DNA of 33,687 nucleotides from NCBI GenBank assembly GCA_025057615.1, contig JANXBF010000001.1, positions 1-33,687 on the forward strand, read 5' to 3'. A program made the translations under genes and the position numbers. The stretch is from Candidatus Calescibacterium sp. Lineage in GTDB: Bacteria > DRYD01. This document shows, piece after piece, positions 16,456 to 24,890 of this stretch (its first letter is position 1; the number at the start of each line of letters is the position of its first letter). Below the pieces are notes generated by a model. That model was not told where the DNA came from. It searched no databases and saw only the letters and a program-made list of their open reading frames with translations.

Positions 16456-19245
16456 CTAATACATCACCAAAATACTTTTTTCCTCCTTCAAAAATTCTAA
16501 CAAATATCTCTTAGTATGAGAATTAACATCAGATTTTATAAATTCGTTTAATCTTCCACTAAAAACAATCTGGCCGCCCCTAAAAGAAGCATCCAAACCA
16601 ACATCTATTACCCAGTCAGCATTCTTTATTATATCCATGTTATGTTCTACAACTATAATAGTAGCACCTTTCTTTAGCATCTTATAAAAAACATTGAGAA
16701 GTTTTTCAATGTCTCTAAAATGTAAACCCGTAGTAGGTTCATCAAGCAAATAAATATTACTCTCAATATTTTTTTTAGCCAATTCCTGAGATAACTTTAT
16801 CCTCTGGGTCTCACCCCCAGAATAAGTGGGAGATATCTGACCCAACCTCATATACCCCAACCCTATATCAGAAATAAACTTCAACCTGTTCACAACACCG
16901 GGAAAACCCTCAAAAACAGTAATACACTCATCCACCGTCAAATCCAAAATATCAGCAATACTATAACCATTGAATTTTACACTGAGAGTGTCAAAAGAAT
17001 ATCTCTTACCATCACAAGCTTCACACTTGACGTAAATGTCAGGTAAAAAATTCATATCCACCTTTATAAATCCTTCACCTTTACACTTATCACATCTACC
17101 TTCAGACAAATTGAAACTGAATTTTGAAGGAGAATATCCTCTCCTTTTTGATTCAGGTAAATTGGCAAATATTTTCCTTATTTCATCAAACACTTTGGTA
17201 TAAGTAGCTAAACAAGATCTCGGTGTCTTACCTATTGGTTTCTGATCAACCAAATAAACATCTCCACTAAATTCACCATCAAACCTGCCATAAAAATCAT
17301 TATTCCCCTTACCAATCAAATTGTAATAAATAGCTCTTAAAAGAGAAGTTTTGCCACTACCAGAAACACCAGTTATAACAACAAACCTATTTAAAGGTAA
17401 ATCAACATCAACATTTTTTAAATTGTTCACATTTATTCCCCGAAATCTCAGAAATCTCTCTGGATAGCTTTCAATATAATCCTTATCTATCCATCTAACT
17501 TTCTTTCTATGATAAACATAATCCAAAGTTTCAGAATTATTTATATTCTCAATATAATCAGCATTTATTAGATACCCACCATTTGAACCTCCATCGTACC
17601 CAAGCTCCACTAAATAATCCGCATTTCTTATAACAGAAGAATCATGTTCAACAACGATAACAGTATTATCCATCTGTTTCAATTTTTTTATAGAATTGAT
17701 AATATTGTCAATATTATGCGGATGTAGCCCTACAGTAGGCTCATCCAATATATATACAACACCAGATACATAAGAAGAAAGAAGTGAAGCAATTTTCACC
17801 CTCTGCGCTTCTCCTGTAGATAAACTACCAACAGTTCTATATAGATCCAAATACCACAAACCAATATCAAGCAAGAATTTCAATCTGTTCTTAACTTCTT
17901 CAATCAATCCCCCTGCAATAATTAATTGCTTATCAGATAAATCAATATTACAAAACAAATGATATAATTCTTCCACACTCATAGAACACAATTGTCCAAT
18001 ATTTAACATTTTATCAACAAATTTAACCTTAACGGATAAAGCCTCCCTGTTTAATCTATAACCATTACACTCAAAACATGGCCTCTCTATAACCACATTC
18101 TCAAAATCAAAATCATAATTAAAATACAAATCAGAAAGAAAAGACTTTAACCCCTCAAAAAACTCATTACCATTGACAAACATATCAATCAAATCTCCAG
18201 AATAACACTTAAGAGGTGTATTAAAATCCATACCATAAGCTGAACAAAAATCCCTTATCTTCAACCACCACTGAGTTAATTTAGGCCAACTATAACTAAA
18301 GTTGGGCTTACCCAAAAACCTAATCGCTCCTTCATTAATACTCAATGAAAAGTCCATAACATTACCAATTTCAAAATCAACAACGGAACCTATACCTTTG
18401 CACTTATGACAAGCACCCAATGGAGTATTAAAAGAAAACAATCTCCAACTTATCTCAGGATAAGAAAACCCACACTCAACACAAGCAAAAGAACCAGAGT
18501 AATAAGACTCTACATCATCACATAGAACTTTGACAACCTTATGATTGTACCTACCCAACTTTATAGAAGTATCCAGAGCCAAAACAACAGACATATCCAA
18601 TCTACTCCTAGTCTCATTACTGACATTCAAAACATCAATAACTATATCTATATCATGCTTTTCATTTTTATTAAGAACTATTTCATCATCTATATCAACC
18701 TTTATTTTATTAATTAGTAACTTGGTAAATCCCAATTTTCTAACCTTATCAATCAGTAAACTATGATCACCTTTTTTTCTTCTCACCAAAGGACACAGTA
18801 AAGTAACTCTTTTACCATAAAAATCATTGAAAATATTATCTGATACCTGATGAGGTTCAAATTTGGATATTGGAATATCACAGTTAGGACAGAAAGGAAC
18901 GCCAACAGTAGCAAAAACCAACCTCAAATAATCATAAACCTCAGTAATAGTCCCAACCGTAGACCTTGGATTTATATTTTTTACTCTCTGATCAACACAA
19001 ATAGTAGGGCTTAATCCCTCTATTTTTTCTACTTTTGGTTTCTCTAACTTGTTTAAAAACTGTCTAGCATAATTAGAAAGAGCCTCTATATACCTTCTCT
19101 GACCCTCAGAATATATTATATCATAAGCCAAAGTACTCTTTCCACTACCAGAAACACCACAAATAACAACAATCTTGTTCTTAGGAATATTCAAACTTAT
19201 GTTCTTTAAATTGTTATGAGTTGCATTAACAATCTTAATATACAT
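16456..19245 (-). CDS. uvrA: Excinuclease ABC subunit A
   Basis: UvrA finds bulky DNA lesions with UvrB and hands them over for incision. The 929-residue protein has the full layout: Walker A GVSGSGKST at 30-38, first zinc module (CVECGFSYP ... CHKC), signature LSTGEAQRVKIAS, Walker B VVYILDEPTVGLHP, then a second ATPase half with GVSGSGKTS, the DNA-binding zinc module (CDKCKGEG ... CEAC), YSGGETQRIKLSQEL and IYLLDEPTTGLHF. Length is normal for the family (about 940). Its ATG overlaps the TGA of rdgB by one base (TGATG), so the two are translationally coupled. uvrB and uvrC are not in the window. Confidence 0.98.
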   Translation of the reverse strand: MYIKIVNATHNNLKNISLNIPKNKIVVICGVSGSGKSTLAYDIIYSEGQRRYIEALSNYARQFLNKLEKPKVEKIEGLSPTICVDQRVKNINPRSTVGTITEVYDYLRLVFATVGVPFCPNCDIPISKFEPHQVSDNIFNDFYGKRVTLLCPLVRRKKGDHSLLIDKVRKLGFTKLLINKIKVDIDDEIVLNKNEKHDIDIVIDVLNVSNETRSRLDMSVVLALDTSIKLGRYNHKVVKVLCDDVESYYSGSFACVECGFSYPEISWRLFSFNTPLGACHKCKGIGSVVDFEIGNVMDFSLSINEGAIRFLGKPNFSYSWPKLTQWWLKIRDFCSAYGMDFNTPLKCYSGDLIDMFVNGNEFFEGLKSFLSDLYFNYDFDFENVVIERPCFECNGYRLNREALSVKVKFVDKMLNIGQLCSMSVEELYHLFCNIDLSDKQLIIAGGLIEEVKNRLKFLLDIGLWYLDLYRTVGSLSTGEAQRVKIASLLSSYVSGVVYILDEPTVGLHPHNIDNIINSIKKLKQMDNTVIVVEHDSSVIRNADYLVELGYDGGSNGGYLINADYIENINNSETLDYVYHRKKVRWIDKDYIESYPERFLRFRGINVNNLKNVDVDLPLNRFVVITGVSGSGKTSLLRAIYYNLIGKGNNDFYGRFDGEFSGDVYLVDQKPIGKTPRSCLATYTKVFDEIRKIFANLPESKRRGYSPSKFSFNLSEGRCDKCKGEGFIKVDMNFLPDIYVKCEACDGKRYSFDTLSVKFNGYSIADILDLTVDECITVFEGFPGVVNRLKFISDIGLGYMRLGQISPTYSGGETQRIKLSQELAKKNIESNIYLLDEPTTGLHFRDIEKLLNVFYKMLKKGATIIVVEHNMDIIKNADWVIDVGLDASFRGGQIVFSGRLNEFIKSDVNSHTKRYLLEFLKEEKSILVMY

Positions 19246-19847
19246 CAGTATTTTCCCTGTCTTAAAAAATCAAAAAGTTTTCTGAAAGCAATATATCTAT
19301 GGCTAATAGCACATTTAACACTAATCTCCATCTGCCCAAAAGTCAAAGCCATAGAAGGATATATGAAAATAGGATCAAAACCAAAACCATTATCACCCAA
19401 AGGCTGATCAGAAATAAAACCATCAACAACCCCCTCAAAAGAATAATATCTGGAAAAATCAAAAAGAACAACAACTCTACATACATACCTGCATTTTCTG
19501 GATTCCATCGGTAAATGACTAACCATATTAGAAAAAGCCAAATTCTTTTGCTCCTGTGATAACTTAGGAAAAATTCTACTAGTCTTCACACCCGGAAAAC
19601 CCAGTAATACATCAATTTCTAAACCACTGTCTTCAGTTATAACAGGCTTAAAAACTTGATGATAAACGTATTGAGCTTTCTTAAGAGCATTTTCATAATA
19701 AGTATTGAATACCTCTATATCTTCAGGCAAATCAATCTCTAACTTTTTTAACTCTATATTAAAAGTGGGATACTCCTCCTTATAAGAATCAAGTATCTTA
19801 CTAACCTCAATAAATTTATTATCATTTTTAGTTACAAAGTAAAACAT
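19245..19847 (-). CDS. rdgB: XTP/dITP diphosphatase (RdgB/HAM1 family)
   Basis: The enzyme hydrolyses deaminated purine triphosphates (dITP, XTP) to monophosphates and keeps them out of nucleic acids. The 200-residue protein has the family motifs: VTKNDNKFIEV at the start (substrate loop), TEDSGLEID at 71-79 with catalytic Asp73, FPGVKTSRI, GDNGFGFDPIF, and ISHRYIAFRKL near the end. GGGGAGG lies 7 nt before ATG 19847, giving a firm start. It overlaps the end of the epimerase-like gene by 16 bases and the start of uvrA by one base, so nucleotide-pool cleaning and excision repair sit in one transcript. Confidence 0.95.
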   Translation of the reverse strand: MFYFVTKNDNKFIEVSKILDSYKEEYPTFNIELKKLEIDLPEDIEVFNTYYENALKKAQYVYHQVFKPVITEDSGLEIDVLLGFPGVKTSRIFPKLSQEQKNLAFSNMVSHLPMESRKCRYVCRVVVLFDFSRYYSFEGVVDGFISDQPLGDNGFGFDPIFIYPSMALTFGQMEISVKCAISHRYIAFRKLFDFLRQGKY

Positions 19848-20635
19848 TTTTCAACCTCCCCAACAACTCCATTCTCAACATCCAAAGAATCAAAAACCTT
19901 TCCATAATCACCAAGCAAATTCTTAACAATCAAACCAGTGAAAAATGGATTAACCCTAAAAAAAAATCCTCCATAACCATAAAAATTCTTTATAAAACTG
20001 TTAAAGTGATTAAAAGTTGTTATTTTAAAACAATCAATCACCCTGCTTTCATTGAAATTAACAATATTACTAACAAGAAGCTCTAAAAAATCATCTATAC
20101 AGATAAAAGGAAACAAAAATGAATTGGGAAACATCAGTTCTACTCTAAAATCCAAAAATTTTCTTATTAAACTAACCCACTGACAATCAGAACTCAAAAC
20201 TATACCCAACCTGAATATTAAATGCCTGGCATTCTTCACTGTATCCTCCCAACTCAAAAAATAATCTCTCATGAAATTTGAATATACCCAAACAGCAGAA
20301 GGAAGAACAAAAACGAAATTACTGGCCCTATCACCAAATTGCTCCATAACTCTTCTCATAAAATCTATTCTACTTGACCATATTAAAAAATTTTTTTTCT
20401 TCATTGATCTGAAAGAAAATAGAGTTCTGAATATATTAGCACCAGCAAAATTAATAACAACCCCCCCTTCTATACTACCAGCCAATTCTTTAATTCTACC
20501 ATAATCATAAATCCTTTTATCAGGATTAACAATAGAATTGTCAGTAGTAAAAATGTAAATATTAAATCTCAAATTTCTATTCCTGCAAAATCTTAGGAAA
20601 TTCTTAGTAAGAAAAGAATTAGCAGAAAGTATCAA
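19832..20635 (-). CDS. TIGR01777-type epimerase homologue lacking the NAD glycine motif
   Basis: The 267-residue protein matches the YfcH/TIGR01777 extended-SDR family along its length: INFAGANIFRTLF with downstream SSRIDFMRRVMEQF, SAVWVYS (family: SAVGYYG), FRLGIVLS, CIDDFLELLVSNI and a C-terminal GLIVKNLLGDYGKVFDSL. However, the family's GATGFIG dinucleotide motif reads SANSFLT at residues 4-10, losing all three glycines, and the glycines after the VLS motif are gone too. It therefore probably does not bind NAD(P) in the usual way and may be a pseudoenzyme or carry an altered ligand site. The start is TTG 20635, 4 bp after miaB, with no close ribosome site. Confidence 0.75.
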   Translation of the reverse strand: MILSANSFLTKNFLRFCRNRNLRFNIYIFTTDNSIVNPDKRIYDYGRIKELAGSIEGGVVINFAGANIFRTLFSFRSMKKKNFLIWSSRIDFMRRVMEQFGDRASNFVFVLPSAVWVYSNFMRDYFLSWEDTVKNARHLIFRLGIVLSSDCQWVSLIRKFLDFRVELMFPNSFLFPFICIDDFLELLVSNIVNFNESRVIDCFKITTFNHFNSFIKNFYGYGGFFFRVNPFFTGLIVKNLLGDYGKVFDSLDVENGVVGEVEKCFTL

Positions 20636-20639
20636 AAGA

Positions 20640-21971
20640 TTAATCAGTTAATAACTCTCCCTCCAATCCCCAAGTGTGAGAAGCAACTATTCTGAGCTTT
20701 ACAAAACTTCCAGAAATATCATCTTTTGGTTTTTCAAATACTACAATCTTGTTTGTTTCAGTTCTACCTTCCCATTTATTGGGATTTTTATCCGTCTGAC
20801 CCTCAACCAAAACATCGACCACCTTTCCAACATATTCCCTGTTTTTTTCTTCAGTAATCTTATTTTGTAGCTCTATCAACCTATATAACCTTTTTAATCT
20901 CTCTCTGTATGGAACACTATTTTCATATTTTGAAGCTTTGGTCCCTTCCCTTTCACTGTATGCAAACATGAAAGCCTGATCAAACCTAATTTTATCAACC
21001 ACTTCTAAAGTATCCTCAAATTGTTCTTCAGTTTCACCAGGAAAACCAACTATTATGTCAGTCGATAAACCTATATATTTATTTTTAGTCCTAAATTTGT
21101 AAACAATATCACAAAATTGCTCAACAGTATACCTTCTAGCCATTCTCTTCAAAACTTCATTATTACCACTTTGTAAAGGTAAATGTATATGCTTAGCAAC
21201 CTGAGGTAAAGAAGATATAACCTCTATCTGCTTATCATTGAAATTAGTGGGATAAGGAGAAGTAAACCTTATCCACTTGATATTCTTAATAACATTAGAA
21301 GTTTCAAGTAATAAATCAGCAAAATCATACTCAAACTTCCTATCAATACCATAAGCATTAACAGTTTGACCAATATATATTATCTCTTTATACCCCTGTC
21401 TATCTAACTCCAATACTTCCTTGATTATATCTTCTTTGTTTCTTGACTGCATCTTTCCCCTAGTAAAGGGAACAATACAAAAAGTACAATAGTAATCACA
21501 ACCAAACATTATTGGTATATAAGCAGAAAATTTGGATAATCTCCTAGGCGGAACATCAGGTTCAATCCTACCCGTGAAATCCACATCAACAACCTTTCTT
21601 CTTGAATACTTTATTTCCTGCAATATTTGAGGCAATGCAGATATCCTATGTGTTCCCAATACAATATCAACATGATCTATCGAAGAAATCTTAAGATAAT
21701 CCTTTTGAGCTAAACAACCAGCAACAATAACTATCATATCTTTTTTTTCATTCTTAATTTTTTTCAAAGCACCCAACCTACCGTAGAACTTATTCTCAGC
21801 ATTTTTTCTAACTGCACAAGTATTAAAAACAACTATATCAGCATCTTGCTCACTGCTGACAGCTTGAGCACCCATCTTTTCAAGAATAGAAGCAATAAGC
21901 TCACTGTCATATTCATTAGCCTGGCAACCATAAGTCTTTACAAAATATTTATAATCTCTCAAGTAAACCAT
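20640..21971 (-). CDS. miaB: tRNA-2-methylthio-N6-dimethylallyladenosine synthase
   Basis: MiaB is a radical-SAM methylthiotransferase that modifies A37 in tRNAs reading UNN codons. The 443-residue protein has the N-terminal domain with cluster ligands Cys16 (TYGCQANEYDSE), Cys52 (NTCAVRKNAENK) and Cys86 (AGCLAQ), the radical-SAM triad Cys158, Cys162, Cys165 (CDYYCTFC), the family GKMQSR motif after it, and a C-terminal TRAM domain (VDVLVEGQ onward). YGCQANEYDS distinguishes MiaB from RimO. ATG 21971 starts 2 bp after the AAR-like gene with no strong ribosome site. miaA is not in the window. Confidence 0.96.
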   Translation of the reverse strand: MVYLRDYKYFVKTYGCQANEYDSELIASILEKMGAQAVSSEQDADIVVFNTCAVRKNAENKFYGRLGALKKIKNEKKDMIVIVAGCLAQKDYLKISSIDHVDIVLGTHRISALPQILQEIKYSRRKVVDVDFTGRIEPDVPPRRLSKFSAYIPIMFGCDYYCTFCIVPFTRGKMQSRNKEDIIKEVLELDRQGYKEIIYIGQTVNAYGIDRKFEYDFADLLLETSNVIKNIKWIRFTSPYPTNFNDKQIEVISSLPQVAKHIHLPLQSGNNEVLKRMARRYTVEQFCDIVYKFRTKNKYIGLSTDIIVGFPGETEEQFEDTLEVVDKIRFDQAFMFAYSEREGTKASKYENSVPYRERLKRLYRLIELQNKITEEKNREYVGKVVDVLVEGQTDKNPNKWEGRTETNKIVVFEKPKDDISGSFVKLRIVASHTWGLEGELLTD

Positions 21972-21973
21972 TT

Positions 21974-23044
21974 TTATTTTAACAAAGTCCCAATATTAGG
22001 TGTTATTTCGCTCTCCTTTTTTCTAAGCCTAACTTTAAACCCATGCTTTTTAGCTAATAAACTAATCTCCATTATTTTATTCTCATCTATATTTCTACCA
22101 ATACTATAGTTTTCGTACTTCTCCTCTGCAGTTAAGATTATAGTTTCAGCCATACAAGCCAAAACATTGTTCTCAGGAAAACCAATAATATCATTCCAAG
22201 ATAGATCATTAAATAATTTCTTGAATTTTGGTTCCGAAGGCAGCTCTATAACACCACCCTCAATAACGGTAACATCTTTCCTATTTTTTATAACTTCCTC
22301 CGAAGTATTGTGAGGCATAGATATATCACATACTATAGCACCATGTCTCAAATATCTCGAAAATATTATCTCAGAAGGATTAGAAGTAGCAGTAATAACC
22401 ACATCAGAATTAAGACAAGAAGCAAGTATATCAGTAGATACGAAAATATTATCAGCTTTTATCTCATTTTTTAACACATTGAGTCTAGTCTTATTTCTTG
22501 CAACAGCAAAAACTTTTTTGTAATCTCTAACAACGAGTTTGGTTATTGCTTTACCAATTGCACCAGTTGCACCAACCACAGCAATATTCAAATCCTTTTT
22601 ATTCATTTTCCTTTTATCTAATATAATATCCAGAACTTCTAAAGAGGATGCAACCGTATAAGAAGCACCAGAAGTAAAATATAAAACATCACCAAAATTC
22701 TTAACAAGGTTCATTCCTGCTTTACCCACTATAGAAGTAAAAGCACCCAAACCAACTATCTTAGCACCAAACTTAATAGCCAACCTACTACCTTTAATCA
22801 GCTTACTCATTGCTAACTTTTCATCTTCAACAAACTGTTTGGACAACAGAGGTATAACAATAAACAACCCATAAACCCTTTCATTAGCAGAAGTTTCAAT
22901 CTCCATTTCAACTGCAACAAAAGGATCTATAAACTTAATAACACTCTCAACAAATTCAACACTTTTGTTTTGAAAACTTGGTATGGCTCTATATAAATCA
23001 ACAATACTCAAAGGATGTATAAAAAAAGCAAAAGGCCCCTTCAT
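21974..23044 (-). CDS. Acyl-ACP reductase (AAR)-like protein
   Basis: The 356-residue protein resembles the cyanobacterial long-chain acyl-ACP reductase that makes fatty aldehydes from acyl-ACP with NADPH. Matching segments in order are KIVGLGAFTSIVGKAGMNLV, FTSGASYTVASSLEVLD, the dinucleotide motif VVGATGAIGKA (GATGAIG at 158-164), VIEGGVIELP, and VLACMAETIILTAEEKYENY followed by SIGRN and AKKHGF. Cys297 aligns with the acyl-accepting Cys of the cyanobacterial enzyme. The N-terminus is divergent. ATG 23044 overlaps the stop of the SRPBCC gene (ATGA), so they are coupled. An aldehyde-deformylating oxygenase is not nearby, so the product, if an aldehyde, probably goes elsewhere. Substrate and reaction are inferred from similarity; a shikimate-dehydrogenase-like oxidoreductase is the alternative. 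Confidence 0.75.
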   Translation of the reverse strand: MKGPFAFFIHPLSIVDLYRAIPSFQNKSVEFVESVIKFIDPFVAVEMEIETSANERVYGLFIVIPLLSKQFVEDEKLAMSKLIKGSRLAIKFGAKIVGLGAFTSIVGKAGMNLVKNFGDVLYFTSGASYTVASSLEVLDIILDKRKMNKKDLNIAVVGATGAIGKAITKLVVRDYKKVFAVARNKTRLNVLKNEIKADNIFVSTDILASCLNSDVVITATSNPSEIIFSRYLRHGAIVCDISMPHNTSEEVIKNRKDVTVIEGGVIELPSEPKFKKLFNDLSWNDIIGFPENNVLACMAETIILTAEEKYENYSIGRNIDENKIMEISLLAKKHGFKVRLRKKESEITPNIGTLLK

Positions 23045-23484
23045 ACCAAGAGACTCTCAGCCCTCTCCTTTATTGCTTTCAACATTAATTGCACATTCTT
23101 CTTAACCTTAAATCTTATAGTAGGCATAATAAGGCTTGACAACATAGGAACATTAACATCAAAATCTAAATACAAAATTAACTTAGACCTATCCTGCGAA
23201 ATAGGAACAACCTGCCAATAACCTTCAAATTTATCTATATCACCTTTGATCAACCTATACTCCAGATACATTCTATCAGGGTAAAAAATTTCTTCTTCTT
23301 CCCACTTAAATATTATCCCATCAATATTTGCTTCCCAGTAAGTTTTTTGTAAATTACCTTCTTTTTCAATTATTTTTATAGATTTCACATCAGGTATAAA
23401 TTCAGGAAACTTCTCTGTTTGACAGGCAACATCGTAGACCAACTCAGAAGGAGCACCAACCTCTATTTCCTCCTTAATAACCAT
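23041..23484 (-). CDS. SRPBCC/START-fold protein (polyketide cyclase or Coq10-like)
   Basis: The 147-residue protein fits the SRPBCC superfamily: an N-terminal strand (IKEEIEVGAPSELVYDVAC) followed by the helix-turn EKFPEFIPDVKSIKIIEKEG, several beta strands around YWEANIDGIIFKWEEEEIF, and a long C-terminal helix (KNVQLMLKAIKERAESLL). This helix-grip fold binds hydrophobic ligands; Coq10 relatives bind ubiquinone. GGAGGT lies 6 nt upstream of ATG 23484. It heads a coupled pair with the AAR-like gene, so lipid or acyl-chain handling is a reasonable guess. It is not assigned to a specific subfamily. Confidence 0.85.
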   Translation of the reverse strand: MVIKEEIEVGAPSELVYDVACQTEKFPEFIPDVKSIKIIEKEGNLQKTYWEANIDGIIFKWEEEEIFYPDRMYLEYRLIKGDIDKFEGYWQVVPISQDRSKLILYLDFDVNVPMLSSLIMPTIRFKVKKNVQLMLKAIKERAESLLV

Positions 23485-23507
23485 TTTTTACCTCCGTAAT
23501 CAACATA

Positions 23508-24140
23508 TCATAAAGAATATTTTATATTTTTCCTTTTCAATTCCTTTATAAAGTTATCAAAAAATAACACCAAAAGAGAAACAACCTTTAGTTTTAAAAT
23601 AATACCTGCAGAAGATTTATCAATTTCAAACTTTTCCACTTTCATTCCCAAATTTTCAACCAATTCCCTTATAATATACAAATCATCTTCATTATCCAAA
23701 AATATTGTTATTTCAAACACCATATACTTCCCTGCTAACTTAGCCTCAAATACCCTAAACAAATTAATAATTACAAAAACAACAACTGTAGAAATTATTG
23801 CATATATCACCAAACCGGTACCTATGAGCATCCCCACAGCAGCAGCAACCCACAAAGTAGCAGCAGTAGTAAGACCTATAACCTTTAGCTCACTCCTGAG
23901 AATAACACCAGCACCAAGAAAACCAATACCGCTTACTATCTGAGCTGCAACACGAGATTCATCAGTGGTATTAAATCCCTTAATAGAAACAAAAGTGAAA
24001 ACTGCACTACCTATAACAACCAAAGTAATAGTCTTTAAACCAGCCGGCTTGTTATGTATTTCCCGCTCAAACCCCAATATAAAACCACACAAAGTTGATA
24101 TAAATATAACATATATAAAACTACCCAAATCTTGTTCCAT
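23508..24140 (-). CDS. MgtC/SapB-family membrane protein
   Basis: The 210-residue protein has the MgtC hydrophobic core: FILGFEREIHNKPAGLKT, VSGIGFLGAGVILR, GLTTAATLWVAAAVGMLIG and a further helix, about four to five membrane segments in all, then a cytoplasmic ACT-like C-terminal domain of about 75 residues. In pathogens MgtC dampens F1Fo-ATPase under Mg2+ starvation; many free-living homologues are uncharacterised. The gene lies 15 bp after tpiA and 23 bp before the SRPBCC gene and has no clear ribosome site at ATG 24140. I infer no role beyond membrane homeostasis. Confidence 0.9.
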   Translation of the reverse strand: MEQDLGSFIYVIFISTLCGFILGFEREIHNKPAGLKTITLVVIGSAVFTFVSIKGFNTTDESRVAAQIVSGIGFLGAGVILRSELKVIGLTTAATLWVAAAVGMLIGTGLVIYAIISTVVVFVIINLFRVFEAKLAGKYMVFEITIFLDNEDDLYIIRELVENLGMKVEKFEIDKSSAGIILKLKVVSLLVLFFDNFIKELKRKNIKYSL

Positions 24141-24155
24141 AAAATATTTATATCA

Positions 24156-24881
24156 CTATACAAAATTATGAATAATCTTTAGAAAATTCTGAGGATCCCA
24201 ACTTGCAGAACCAATAAGAGCACCATTCATTGTAGTCTCATTCTTTATTAGTTTTATAAACTCCTTATCAACACTTCCTCCATACAATAAAACAATATCA
24301 TCAACATTGAATTCCTGCTTAAATATTTTTCTTATAAATCTCTCAGCATCAACAAGATCTTCTATCTTTATTGGTACACCAGTTCCTATTGCCCAAACAG
24401 GCTCATAAGCAACAGTTAAAAGATTAAAATTAACAAAACCTCTCAAACAATTAACTATCTGGTTATACAATACATCCTTGGTTCTCCCCTCATTCCTTTC
24501 AATCAGAGTTTCACCAATACATAGTATTATCTCTGATGAATTATTCTCTAAAATGAGCACCTTTTTGTTAATAACATCATCAGATTCATTAAATATATGT
24601 CTTCTTTCAGAATGTCCGATAATTGAACCCTTGAATCCTACCGACTTGAGCATAGAAATTGTAACCTCTCCAGTGTAAGCGCCTCCAAGAACATGTGAAA
24701 CATTCTGAGAAAATACATCAATATTTCTATAATTCTGAGCTAAAAATTGGATATAGGGATAAGGAACTGAAGCTATTATACGTAAACCTGGATTATTAAA
24801 ATTAGATACCAATTCGAACCATTTACAGGCCTCGTCAAGAGTAAAATTGGCCTTCCAATTAGAAACTAATACGTATTTCAT
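24156..24881 (-). CDS. tpiA: Triosephosphate isomerase
   Basis: TpiA interconverts glyceraldehyde 3-phosphate and dihydroxyacetone phosphate. All catalytic residues are visible: Asn8 and Lys10 in SNWKAN, His90 in IIGHSERR, and Glu160 in VAYEPVWAIGTG. Phosphate-binding LLYGGSV and GALIGSASWDP close the barrel. At 241 residues it is slightly shorter than the usual 250. It lies 9 bp after the oxidoreductase beta-subunit gene. ATG 24881 has only a weak ribosome site. Other lower-glycolysis genes are absent from the window. Confidence 0.97.
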   Translation of the reverse strand: MKYVLVSNWKANFTLDEACKWFELVSNFNNPGLRIIASVPYPYIQFLAQNYRNIDVFSQNVSHVLGGAYTGEVTISMLKSVGFKGSIIGHSERRHIFNESDDVINKKVLILENNSSEIILCIGETLIERNEGRTKDVLYNQIVNCLRGFVNFNLLTVAYEPVWAIGTGVPIKIEDLVDAERFIRKIFKQEFNVDDIVLLYGGSVDKEFIKLIKNETTMNGALIGSASWDPQNFLKIIHNFV

Positions 24882-24890
24882 AATAAAATC

